The translations under genes and the position numbers were made by a program. DNA of 42,573 nt from a virus. The notes beneath the pieces were generated by a model that was given only the letters and a program-made list of their open reading frames with translations, was not told the DNA's origin and searched no databases. The stretch lies in the IMG/VR virus record IMGVR_UViG_3300008120_000369, positions 1 through 42,573 of that record; one strand, 5' to 3'. Shown one piece after another: positions 38,701 through 42,573 of the stretch; within the stretch, counting starts at the first letter, position 1, and every line of letters starts with the position of its first letter.

Positions 38701-39120
38701 ATTATCAGCAAAATTGGACGGAGAAATATTGTCGTATCCAGTAATTCCACTAAATCCACGCACACAACCAGTAAAAGTATTTGTTGTTATTCCCGTGTAA
38801 GTAATAATTTCATCATCAATTTTTAATAAACCATACTCAGAGGGGAATCCCTTTGTGGATGCAACTTGTATGGTAGTATCTGATGCTGAAATATTACCAG
38901 AAAGTGTGGTTGAACCAATAACAACTTCTGGGACAAGATTATCTAACTTAAGATATTGATCTAAATTTTCAACAATATCAATATTTCCACCCTGAAATTC
39001 TTGTGAAATATAGTATTGTTTAAAAAAATCAGTTGCTTTTGGAAAATCAGAAACTATAAATTCAGGGAGTTGACTTTCAATAATCTTATTGATCTGTACT
39101 CTCTTCTCAAAATCTGACAT
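26770..39120 (-). CDS. gp7: Giant gp7-like baseplate wedge protein (4116 aa)
   Basis: This single uninterrupted frame covers 29% of the window. Residues 198-241 (ARNFYQSKGIEESVKILFKV, then LYGVEASVIDLENRLVKPS) match the C-terminal part of T4 gp7 (SYDFYSTKGIEASYKFLFKV, then LYNEEVEIEIES). Residues 17-40 (QLPEFIVSDFPKATDFFKQY) align with T4 PDSYLLQDSNFEAFCEAY just upstream. T4 gp7 is 1032 aa and lies between gp6 and gp8, exactly as here. The remaining ~3850 residues are beta-rich modules: many G-x-GY repeats, repeated H-x-x-x-x-GD/GE units, and a YHYH-type domain at about 1243-1352. The start follows a GAGGAAG ribosome-binding site 3 nt after gp6. I infer a wedge initiator with a greatly extended outer region. 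Confidence 0.9.
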   Translation of the reverse strand: MSDFEKRVQINKIIESQLPEFIVSDFPKATDFFKQYYISQEFQGGNIDIVENLDQYLKLDNLVPEVVIGSTTLSGNISASDTTIQVASTKGFPSEYGLLKIDDEIITYTGITTNTFTGCVRGFSGITGYDNISPSNFADNVNKQSLVFSQSSQVSHTSETAVTNLSVLFLQEFYKKLKYTFTPGLENNQFVSDLNVGNFIKHARNFYQSKGIEESVKILFKVLYGVEASVIDLENRLVKPSSAVYIRREVVVAKNISGNPLALEGQTIFKSTDINTNASVSNVEIFTRENETYYKLELFIGYNERDLIEGTFTIPGKTKVLEDVSVGDSIISVDSTIGFGQSGTLIIGENTVTYTSKSVNQFFGCEGVTTFISLGSDVRSDETIYGYENGNTGNRVDLRITGVISEFEELTDISLIDEGEEITVRNLGEVIENPSEERTSKQVFANSWIYNTSTRYQVSAISGSTFTLFSEIDKSSLKVGDTVDVLVSQSNTIVSSDAIVSQINQSLKQIVLNNLSGFTAIPTQSYDIRRKLKKAESLNVNLLDGNNVYISDVLNVYHNDDGDGYVASNSLPSYQINDDLVESSIPNGSSTYLGDYNPVLQAYSIIKFPNNVKFIDGDIVVYTAQNQPLSGLVSGFEYYVKLVATNEIRLYASKSLLSGSEYVVFSERNTSGSHTFTLKKHSDRTISTNKVLRKFPPLSTNTIKSATISRRSIDTVGESIGMLIDGVEISNPESFDKVYYGPIENFEVINGGKDYDVVNPPKIVISTGAGVTALVEPIITGTVKEVYVDPQDFDVERVLSLSLTGANGSGCLLEPVLGERFREVEFDSRSLTIGGGVDLTNETITFLTEHNFYDGEPIIYNQNGNNPILIGDYADVSNTPTGTLVSGDQYIAKFVNTRSIKLFNTQGDYNAGINTIGFSTSTTFSGIHKFRTVSKNTLRSIKVLNGGSGYQYRKLRVPSSGISTEYGTISYVNHGLSTGDLVNYSTTGTAIVGLSTQNSYSVYTLDSSKFKLIDVGIGATFTENLIRNKYVSINSIGSGQHIFEYPPIQVNISVSYGSTFTGNFNFTPVVTGSIDGSYLYEKGSGYGSETLNLHKKPLVNLKNGKDAQLNPIISNGRVIEVQVLSGGSEYYSLPEISVIGNGSGAIIKPVINNGQIVDVVVLNGGIGYDKENSYIKVKPRGSGALFDIRVRSLTVNDAERYANYARIRNPKIFSSLRKNENDNYLSYGIYGYSEDLAAYYSDNGSSHSPIIGWAYDGNPIYGPFGYSNPDNVQSGVRIINSSYQLNPTNIFDRPSTFASGFFIEDFVYNASGDLDYHNGRFCKTPDFPNGVYAYFCGVTTSTLSNTLEPQYPYFIGNIFKSNFNLENSYLDQSFDFNNSNLIRNTYPYKINDRYADYDFLVEPYEDSNQVVVVESVNKGSIDQIEVIDGGSGYKIGDRVNFNQDGTNGIGLRAEVSEIVGKNITKVQTSFESYSPCVFVWDDDNNISAYYTPGFDLRNNDTVLVGSISTAIANISGPKTIGFTTEVVGLAKTMNSYSSPGGIIEDLFVTSRPNNISIGNSIFIKSNLGSETVRVLNDYKNGILRVKRFGNTGVAHTYSSSLNVLSDRVKLPVKSVLFESKRDDLVYFNAKDSVGIGTTTGGATSKTFTVGGISQTISIPHRSIYLPNHPFKTGQKLEFTKSDLAGVDSLIVANNDSNLNTFQIPDTFLLSSTVYVINKGRDYVGLVTQVGLTTNSEGLFFYSDGSNNSEYLLKSDHKKVTGQIDRVVSTVSVAQSHGLSSGDIIKLTVVPNSVVGLGTTSALSVKFDENQKKLLINNIGINSSQINIVDNTITIVNHGYNNGDKVFYSSSEVASGLSTGSYFIIKDSNNTFRLSETLYETIPGFEKSINIVGTGASIHNIALINPKIDVVKNSTLKFNLSDSSLRGYKFKVFWDKEFESEFVSTADNTDFNVTGIGTVGFGTASLSIKYSNSLPSKLYYALEKGGYISTSDTEVRDYSEINYINSELNGSYSVFGISTNTFKVSPNQVPNVLIYDENLTEKMEYSTRSSTAINGSVGKVKIISEGFNFKKLPTFENITSTNGSDANLVAVSTSVGRIRNIRFKDIGYEYPSDKTLNPESFIPPIVNLDNLDTIGEIDIVFGGNRYLNSPDLILWNDTTKTIVDDTSLVAITPSGAISEIRQISPIYGLKSDPHKLIAINNSNGVGISSIVTSNSGVATCTISTPILGFTSPLFKAGDEIFVEGIELIDNTGTGYNSEDYDYRFFKVDSYINTNPAILTFSVVDEFGVGLSTNPGIAKTFQSGYASIINKNNYPILNVIKKRGEFSLNEQLFVDSGSGFSEQDVYVYSIRNEFIKVKGRYYLKKGDKIKGKVSGILADVVSVNDSKSRFKIDYSSRQNIGWRNDIGKVSEDYQVLPDNDYYQNLSYSIKSPITWDQFSSSVNSVLHPSGLKNFADVGILSSTRSSAGLSGTTTSLAVLDIVEEKRVDVINNFDNVIDYDTRTNPDQSKYLKIQNRKLTDYTECRTNRVIIHDDISSRFSSRGFEDPFVEIEEISTADTHVRYTIQVVDPDIFDSQLTELVVQTTTLDSTLFEKYTSYTKELLGNFSANVDSSGRKTLIFTPTNRFTRDHDIKVLKKTFETISTGIGTQSIGSVNLIGNNLIGISSVGTATSVRTIAQFSNTNFNGLFANLEISNSLTKEVNYIEVALDFDGSNTQMSEYYFDTTSQSYSSSSIGLVTAIYDSVSGIVSFRVNNDQKNAIDVRANIVGFAATSSGIGTYRFLVTGQPAGSERSVKLESTVGYGKTAIRVGTFDSNIITSSSSIVRVSCGNSSAIHQVSILRGSDDVVVVPGPFSTINNVSGLGTFGSEVSANQFYLNFYPDLLDENTTVQAFNEVFYTLSDFDNLPRPLIYGNGAQNVFLSAYDSINGTRANKVNFNLTFDGRPIYKKVFDPSNVSTVDFETGVFTITDHLFNTGEELIYTPKSTFIGVGQSAMGIGSTANYLGIVTNRLPERVYPIALTPNTFKLATQRSYANLGIAVTFTDSGLGNAHEFEMTKKLSKSVISLDGIVQQPITYTPISHTLQYNSGSISAGIATFNLSGISSIQPRDLIKIDNEYMKVVEVGFSTNVGGSLLGPINGIIQSGTAATFPTISVVRASVGSAATTHTDGSNVQVYRGSFNIIGSEIWFVDPPKGNTRSRRDESNLPYVRAQYAGRTFLRSNYDTNMVFDDISDQFTGIGKTYTMRVEGINTTGVTIGNGILFINGVFQTPTTLNNAGNNYEFANDNVAGISSVVFTGITSTDGTYIKSDFDINQNQLPRGGLIVSLGSTPGLGYAPLLGAKVRANLNGSGSITSITGISHTGPGQSISTASYNNQTGIVEITTTTDHNFVGGDRIKLVGLGFTCPSGAGIVSYFPSSGLNYSYDITGIISARTFIANVGTSTLPHSYIGFGTVFPWYDLTEGSGYRGSISIGVTDSNHTGTEASISAVVGAGGTLSFIVNNGGSGYVEPYIEVPEPVYENLEVIGVSRAGLGATTDTGSNLLMNIKIGPSPSTVGIGSTLFLVESFQISRPGYAFRVGDVFKPVGLVTAKDFSEPISEFQLEVVETFQDYFSSWSFGEMNYIDSISTLQNGSRTRFPLNYNGQLLSFEIDPNNPLSSSIDLDAVLLIFINGVIQEPGYAYQFSGGTSFEFSEPPKASDKVDIFFYLGQNGVDITLIDVNETIKIGDDVFVRKNPRYSTTLDQFRERTIVDIVGSDIIETDNYVGSGINETDFRPIEWIKQKDDKYIKGDVVYKSRDSIEPIIYPTAKIIGDIRSDNSSIFVDNAEFFNYEEDNYGITISSFDGIIVQGTDPVSAAFTATVSIAGTISNITITSSGIGYSASSIPVKISAPPSIGVGIGTTASAVASISGGSVVSVTITNPGFGYTQSNPPQVISEIPKPTTELVKSIANVQGFSGIITGISTTTGTGGHPLALKINFRSNSSDANDLQPGYPIFVYNTTVGSGLTSVNSGNSSIVGIGTSFLDNVYIVNSKINFGPNAEIICNIHSNSNIIGINTSGSTTLPLGNISWGRLYNFSTRTKAVSIGVTGLTVDSGLSTFPTIQRRSFGLRNTGGIRKLSNI
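35060..35400 (-). other. YHYH-type domain embedded in the gp7-like protein
   Basis: Residues about 1243-1352 of the 4116-aa protein carry HSPIIGWAYDGNPIYGPFGY, then SSYQLNP, GFFIEDFVYN, GDLDYHNGRFCKTPDFPNG, VYAYFC and YPYFIGN. This order of motifs is that of YHYH-family proteins (Pfam PF14240 by recollection), which are known mostly from secreted bacterial proteins. Confidence 0.82.
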
Positions 39121-39123
39121 ATT

Positions 39124-41049
39124 TTACTTCCTCTCGATTTCTCCGTTAGAATAGCTTGAAGTGTAGTAGTCTCTTGTAAAAGTAACTCCCGAAATATCTT
39201 CTCCAGAAGCAATCACATCTCTAACCATATTTATCCGACTCTCAGGAACATTAAAACTCAAATATAAATCTTTTAATCCAACAACATCATTAGAATCAGG
39301 AAAAGCTTGAACTTCAATAATATCATTACCTACAACTGTTGATGTAATATTAATAGTATTAACTAAAATCTCACCATTAGTGTAATCTACCGTTCCAATA
39401 GATTTTAAAACGACAAGATTTTGTCCCTTTTCAGTTTGTCTAATTACACTCAAAAGACCTTTACCGCTACCATCAAGATTTCCATTTGCATCTTTATTTG
39501 GAACATCAGTAAAATAGACAACATCATTAGATCCTTGTACTGTGAATCCAGTGCTCTTAATATTATAACCCTGTGGATTAATATGGAAACGATTGCCAAA
39601 GCATAATTCATATTGAGCAAATTGATTTATCAAAGCTTTCATATCTCTTCTAATTTTAACCTTTGTAATATTAGAAGTAATTGCAGAATCAACTCTATCG
39701 ATTAATTGTACAATTTTACTATATTTAAATCTACCACCAAATTTATTCATATCAACACTCTTGGAGTATTCAGTTAAATTTGCAATGATAGATGTCTTCA
39801 AATCATCAACATTGGAAACTTGATTCAGATTATAATAAACGGAAGAATCTATCTCAACATAAAGAACTTTAAGATCAACTATTTTTTGATTAATACCTGC
39901 AATAGAGTATTGCTTCAATCTTGATAAGATATTTTGCTTATCAAAATCCGAAACATAAGTTCCATTTTTTGGTTTAATACTAATTTGAACGGTTCCAAAT
40001 TGTGGAGGAACTAATTCTTCTCCACCAACAACAGAAACTGATTCTGTATTTGGGTAGATTGATTGGATTATTGCTTCATAATCACGAGAAGTTACTGCTC
40101 TATATTGTGCAGAATACAAACGAGGTGCAAAATATTTGATTGAAGATAGTGGTTCTATTTCTCCACCATTAACCGATTTTTCAATCGTATTGATCGTAAT
40201 CGTTCCAGATGGAATTACTCTAATGTTAGATGCATCTACAAAATTTCCTTGAAAATCAAAATTTGCTGCGCCATTTCCTCTTTCACCATCAGTTACGATA
40301 TACTTTGCCGTCACAACCGCATTATTTTCTAACTCTTTTCCAAAATATCCGTCACCAAATAATAATTCATACCTCTCATCCTGAACTTCTTGAATAAGAT
40401 AGATTTCAGAATTCTTATTCAATCTTAAAATATTATCAACTTTAAAATATTCTCTTCCAAGACCACTATCATTAATACCCTTCACATAAACAACAAGACG
40501 AGAAGTATCAATATTTGGGTTATCTAGAATAAATCTCTGGTCCTGTGATTTATCAACGACCCATTGTTTTGTGAGTAAACTTCCCTGATACACATATACT
40601 GGGGAAGATGAAGAACCAAATCTTGCTATGCCGTTATTAACAGTGGTTGTAATATCTTCCGAAATTGAAAATCTATATGATGTATTATCAAACGATCCTA
40701 CACACACCAGACCCGCTTGTAGAGTGAGAAAAGGACTTGTGGTGTTAGTAGGAACCTCAAAGGTAATAGATGCCTTAGAGGCGGTTTTAGAGCGTGGTAC
40801 GTAACCAATATTTCTTGCAAGAGAAACAACATTTTCTCTTAAAATTGCTGAATCTAAAAAGGATTCATTCACAACCATATTAGAGTTAAATGCTGTAATA
40901 TAGGTGTTATATGCTAATGTATCGATTAAGACAGAAAAGTTAGACCCTTCAAAGTCAAAGTCCGTGAAATTTGAATTTGCACGTAAATAATCTTTGATCT
41001 GAGTCTTAATTTGATCGAAATCTAGATTTGTAAATTGAGTAAAAGGCAT
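39124..41049 (-). CDS. gp6: Baseplate wedge protein gp6
   Basis: This 641-aa protein is close in length to T4 gp6 (660 aa), which forms the ring joining adjacent baseplate wedges. The N-terminal region YNTYITAFNSNMVVNESFLD followed by SAILRENVVSLARNIGYVPR is the gp6/Baseplate_J-type core; T4 has AVLRENVSALASLIGYRPS. RAVTSRDYEAIIQSIYPNTE is the second signature of the Baseplate_J family. The C-terminus NVPESRINMVRDVIASGEDI is also typical. It starts 1 nt after the gp25 stop and ends 3 nt before the gp7-like ATG. The order gp25-gp6-gp7-gp8 implies wedge subunits made from one transcript. Confidence 0.95.
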   Translation of the reverse strand: MPFTQFTNLDFDQIKTQIKDYLRANSNFTDFDFEGSNFSVLIDTLAYNTYITAFNSNMVVNESFLDSAILRENVVSLARNIGYVPRSKTASKASITFEVPTNTTSPFLTLQAGLVCVGSFDNTSYRFSISEDITTTVNNGIARFGSSSSPVYVYQGSLLTKQWVVDKSQDQRFILDNPNIDTSRLVVYVKGINDSGLGREYFKVDNILRLNKNSEIYLIQEVQDERYELLFGDGYFGKELENNAVVTAKYIVTDGERGNGAANFDFQGNFVDASNIRVIPSGTITINTIEKSVNGGEIEPLSSIKYFAPRLYSAQYRAVTSRDYEAIIQSIYPNTESVSVVGGEELVPPQFGTVQISIKPKNGTYVSDFDKQNILSRLKQYSIAGINQKIVDLKVLYVEIDSSVYYNLNQVSNVDDLKTSIIANLTEYSKSVDMNKFGGRFKYSKIVQLIDRVDSAITSNITKVKIRRDMKALINQFAQYELCFGNRFHINPQGYNIKSTGFTVQGSNDVVYFTDVPNKDANGNLDGSGKGLLSVIRQTEKGQNLVVLKSIGTVDYTNGEILVNTINITSTVVGNDIIEVQAFPDSNDVVGLKDLYLSFNVPESRINMVRDVIASGEDISGVTFTRDYYTSSYSNGEIERK

Positions 41050-41050
41050 T

Positions 41051-41452
41051 TTATCTTGTTGCCTCTAGTAAGAATGAAAATTGTTGTGTTGGAAATTCCT
41101 GTCCAATAATATCAAAAATAACATTCACTTCAAAGGAATTATCATCTGGTCTTGGATCGACTTCAACCTGCACATTATTAACCCTATCTTCAAAGTTATT
41201 GATTGTGGTTTTAATTTGATCTTCAATCACAGATGCGGAACCATAATCAACAAATTCAAATAAACTTCTACGGATATCAGATCCCAACAGTGGATTAAAA
41301 AATCTTTCTGTTGGGATGGTTTCAACTAAATTGCGAACAGACCTAGTGATTGCCCTCTCATTGACCAAAACAGGCAGGTCCTTTGTTACCGGATGTGGTT
41401 CAAAAGAGAAACTAATATCCTTAAATGCTCTGGATATTCGTGTGACTGCCAT
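41051..41452 (-). CDS. gp25: Baseplate wedge protein gp25
   Basis: This 133-aa protein belongs to the gp25 family shared by contractile tails, phage P2 W and type VI secretion TssE. Family hallmarks are AITRSVRNLVETIPTERFFN with PLLGSDIRRSLFEF, and the following helix ASVIEDQIKTTINNFEDRV. The C-terminal strands VQVEVDPRP and FEVNVIFDII complete the fold. The length matches T4 gp25 (132 aa). In the baseplate it starts the sheath-like ring and couples wedge conformational change to sheath contraction. The start follows an AATAAATA promoter-like element by 23 nt. Its stop leaves a single base before the gp6 ATG. Confidence 0.95.
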   Translation of the reverse strand: MAVTRISRAFKDISFSFEPHPVTKDLPVLVNERAITRSVRNLVETIPTERFFNPLLGSDIRRSLFEFVDYGSASVIEDQIKTTINNFEDRVNNVQVEVDPRPDDNSFEVNVIFDIIGQEFPTQQFSFLLEATR

Positions 41453-41474
41453 TGAAATGTAGATTTTCTTCCAT

Positions 41475-41482
41475 TATTTATT
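41475..41482 (-). promoter_or_regulatory. Late-promoter-like AATAAATA upstream of gp25
   Basis: The minus strand reads AATAAATA at 41482-41475, one base from the T4 late octamer. It lies in the 32-nt gap between the 80-aa gene and gp25, 23 nt upstream of the gp25 ATG. If it is active, it would drive the whole baseplate wedge block. Confidence 0.55.
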
Positions 41483-41484
41483 CG

Positions 41485-41727
41485 TTATTTCCAAGGAATT
41501 CCATATGTTGGTTCTGTTCCATACTCCCAATCATCATAATCTTCATCATTACGAATCTTTTCATGCAGTTCTTCTTGTTTTTTTAAATCATGCCTTGGTG
41601 CATCATCGTGCATGACCTCTTGAATCACTCTTTTTTGCTCAAAACTACTATAATCACTGGCAAGTTTTGTGGTTCCCCACATCTGATACATGTAGTTTGA
41701 GTCTCTATCGACTGGTAAATTAGACAT
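41485..41727 (-). CDS. Small conserved-looking protein between speD and gp25 (80 aa)
   Basis: ATG 41727-41725 is preceded by AGGAGC at a good distance, so I start here. A longer frame reaching back into speD has no matching signal. The 80-aa protein begins MSNLPVDRDSNYMYQMWGTT and has a charged centre (VIQEVMHDDAPRHDLKKQEE). It ends with an acidic, aromatic tail (DEDYDDWEYGTEPTYGIPWK). There is no membrane segment. It lies between speD and baseplate gene gp25. A stem-loop abuts its ribosome-binding site. I do not recognise the family and assign no function. Confidence 0.75.
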   Translation of the reverse strand: MSNLPVDRDSNYMYQMWGTTKLASDYSSFEQKRVIQEVMHDDAPRHDLKKQEELHEKIRNDEDYDDWEYGTEPTYGIPWK

Positions 41728-41736
41728 TTTTAGCTC

Positions 41737-41757
41737 CTGTTTTAATGAATAAAACAG
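41737..41757 (-). promoter_or_regulatory. Stem-loop abutting the ribosome-binding site of the 80-aa gene
   Basis: An 8-bp perfect inverted repeat (CTGTTTTA, 5-nt loop, TAAAACAG) ends within the AGGAGC ribosome-binding site upstream of ATG 41727. Such a structure could modulate initiation. It could also be a remnant of a terminator after speD, but no clean T-run follows it in the transcript. Confidence 0.45.
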
Positions 41758-41767
41758 AACTTTTATA

Positions 41768-41787
41768 AAGGAGGTTGCTATCTCCTT
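41768..41787 (-). terminator. Weak hairpin just downstream of speD
   Basis: A 6-bp stem AAGGAG/CTCCTT with an 8-nt loop starts 8 nt after the speD stop codon. It is followed by TATAAAAG rather than a proper T-run, so termination would be inefficient at best. It may instead protect the 3' end of the upstream message. Confidence 0.3.
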
Positions 41788-41795
41788 ATGTCTAT

Positions 41796-42122
41796 TTAAC
41801 GATCGACTTCTCGTAGAGAATATGAGTCGGAATTTAAGTATTTTAGGATTTCTAGCGCAATTAGTCGTGGATTTCCTTCTCCACATGTGTATACATCAAC
41901 TGCCAAACACCCATTTTCAGGCCAAGTATGGCAAGAAACGTGACTTTCTGCGAGTGCAATCACAACCGTACACCCCTGTGGTATAAAACAGTGTGAAAAT
42001 GTATTCAAAATCGTCATTTTGGCACGATTTATGCCCGCGATCATTGCATTTTGAAGCGATTCTACATCATTAATCGCTTCAAAATCAACATCATACACCT
42101 CTAAGAGCAGGTGTTTGCCCAT
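41796..42122 (-). CDS. speD: S-adenosylmethionine decarboxylase proenzyme (SpeD)
   Basis: The enzyme decarboxylates S-adenosylmethionine to provide the aminopropyl donor for spermidine synthesis. It belongs to the short bacterial/archaeal pyruvoyl class, in which the proenzyme cuts itself before a Ser that becomes the pyruvoyl cofactor. The signature is LAESHVSCHTWPENG, then LAVDVYTCG, with Glu-Ser cleavage just before SHVS, the partner His in CHTWPE and the catalytic Cys in YTCG. I use ATG 42122 (MGKHLLLEVYDVDFEAIND, 108 aa). A TTG at 42137 would add MKQYS in front; family members often have a few residues before GKH, so this stays open. speD is a known auxiliary metabolic gene of T4-like cyanophages. 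Here a CTAAATA element upstream suggests late expression. Confidence 0.95.
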   Translation of the reverse strand: MGKHLLLEVYDVDFEAINDVESLQNAMIAGINRAKMTILNTFSHCFIPQGCTVVIALAESHVSCHTWPENGCLAVDVYTCGEGNPRLIALEILKYLNSDSYSLREVDR

Positions 42123-42157
42123 CGAATATTGTTTCAACTCAACTTCGGTGAAAAATT

Positions 42158-42164
42158 TATTTAG
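42158..42164 (-). promoter_or_regulatory. Late-promoter-like CTAAATA upstream of speD
   Basis: The minus strand reads CTAAATA at 42164-42158, 36 nt upstream of the speD ATG (21 nt from the alternative TTG). The TAA at 42163-42161 is the stop codon of the upstream gene. Confidence 0.5.
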
Positions 42165-42573
42165 TTTTCATTTAAATTAGTAATTTCGTACATATAATGC
42201 TCTGACGTCTCTATTTTTCTCTTATTTTCGACTGAATATATTGTCATGTCAATCTCATAACCAGGATTTTTATCAATTCGATTAAAAGTCCAGGCATTAT
42301 CATACCAAATAATTCGATTATTTGGATAGGCATAATAATTTCCAGTTTCAACCTTGAATAAATGAGCACATTTATGTTCAGGAGTTTCTGAAAAGTTAAG
42401 ATCTGGAATGCCTTTGTTCTCCCATGACCAATCAAGAGTAAACATATAAGACCCAAGAACCTTTTTTCCGTCTGGGCGGATTAGATCTGCCTGTAATCCA
42501 GCAAGACGAGCACGTTTTTGTACATCGATGTATGGTGAAAAGCAGTCCCAGTACATAATATCTGCAAGAGGTT
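42161..42573 (-). CDS. Unrecognised protein, C-terminal part (cut by window edge)
   Basis: The frame is open to the right edge of the window, so the visible 137 residues are a C-terminal fragment. An internal ATG at 42556 is not necessarily the start, since PLADI precedes it in frame. Visible features are MYWDCFSPYIDVQKRARLAG, LQADLIRPDGKK, and a Tyr/Asn/Trp-rich segment with NYYAYPNNRIIWYDNAWT. The end is EHYMYEITNLNEN. The composition suggests a compact soluble domain with many aromatics. I recognise no family. It ends inside the CTAAATA element of speD. Confidence 0.7.
   Translation of the reverse strand, partial: PLADIMYWDCFSPYIDVQKRARLAGLQADLIRPDGKKVLGSYMFTLDWSWENKGIPDLNFSETPEHKCAHLFKVETGNYYAYPNNRIIWYDNAWTFNRIDKNPGYEIDMTIYSVENKRKIETSEHYMYEITNLNEN

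Noticed and set aside
41728-41886. Upstream extension of the 80-aa gene to a 133-aa frame overlapping speD
   Set aside because: The added 53 residues are basic and low in structure, overlap the end of speD, and the internal ATG 41727 has a strong ribosome-binding site.
1-42573. tRNA genes, CRISPR arrays, insertion sequences, integrase or attachment sites
   Set aside because: Genes are packed almost end to end and no cloverleaf, spaced repeat array or transposase motif was seen; this is a visual reading only and no scan was run.

Overview
The window looks like part of the late, virion-morphogenesis half of the genome of a T4-like marine myovirus, most likely a cyanophage. All genes are on the minus strand, the DNA is AT-rich, and intergenic gaps are tiny. 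T4 homologues are recognisable by sequence and keep T4 order. Reading in the direction of transcription (right to left) they are gp25, gp6, gp7-like, gp8, gp13, gp14, gp15, gp16, gp17, gp18, gp19, gp20, gp67, gp21 and gp22. A pyruvoyl-type S-adenosylmethionine decarboxylase (speD), a known host-derived metabolic gene of T4-like cyanophages, lies upstream of the baseplate genes and supports the cyanophage reading. The host itself cannot be read from this sequence.

Region by region: (1) 42.6-41.5 kb holds the C-terminal part of an unrecognised gene cut by the window edge, speD, and an 80-aa protein. (2) 41.5-25.2 kb is the baseplate wedge block: gp25, gp6, a 4116-aa protein whose first ~260 residues match the C-terminal part of T4 gp7, and an enlarged gp8. 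(3) 25.2-15.3 kb occupies the T4 slot of gp9-gp12 and the whiskers. It holds a 2441-aa DUF4815-type virion protein, two small proteins with compact helical or charged sequences, a 75-aa protein, a 557-aa fibre-like protein and a 70-aa coiled coil. (4) 15.3-11.8 kb is neck and tail completion (gp13, gp14, gp15) plus small terminase gp16. (5) 11.8-8.1 kb is an accessory block that splits gp16 from gp17. It holds a 686-aa basic multi-module protein, a 102-aa protein with a T4-type capsid-targeting leader, and a 424-aa putative virion protein. (6) 8.1-0 kb is large terminase gp17, a small zinc-ribbon protein, sheath gp18, tube gp19, portal gp20, core protein gp67, a 91-aa protein, prohead protease gp21 and the start of scaffold gp22.

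Together these genes make the baseplate, neck, tail, DNA-packaging motor and prohead core. Late-promoter-like octamers (TATAAATA and the variants CATAAATA, AATAAATA and CTAAATA) sit 18-37 nt upstream of eight genes. At four junctions the TAA inside the promoter is the stop codon of the gene before. Many other junctions are TAATG or TGATG overlaps.

Most worth a second look: the 686-aa protein, whose modules tend to begin just after candidate gp21 cleavage sites and which is followed immediately by a protein with a capsid-targeting leader; the giant gp7-like protein with an embedded YHYH-type domain; repeat-module expansion in gp14, gp8 and gp7; and stop codons embedded in late promoters. No tRNA, CRISPR array, insertion sequence or integrase was seen, and no stretch over 300 bases lacks a gene.
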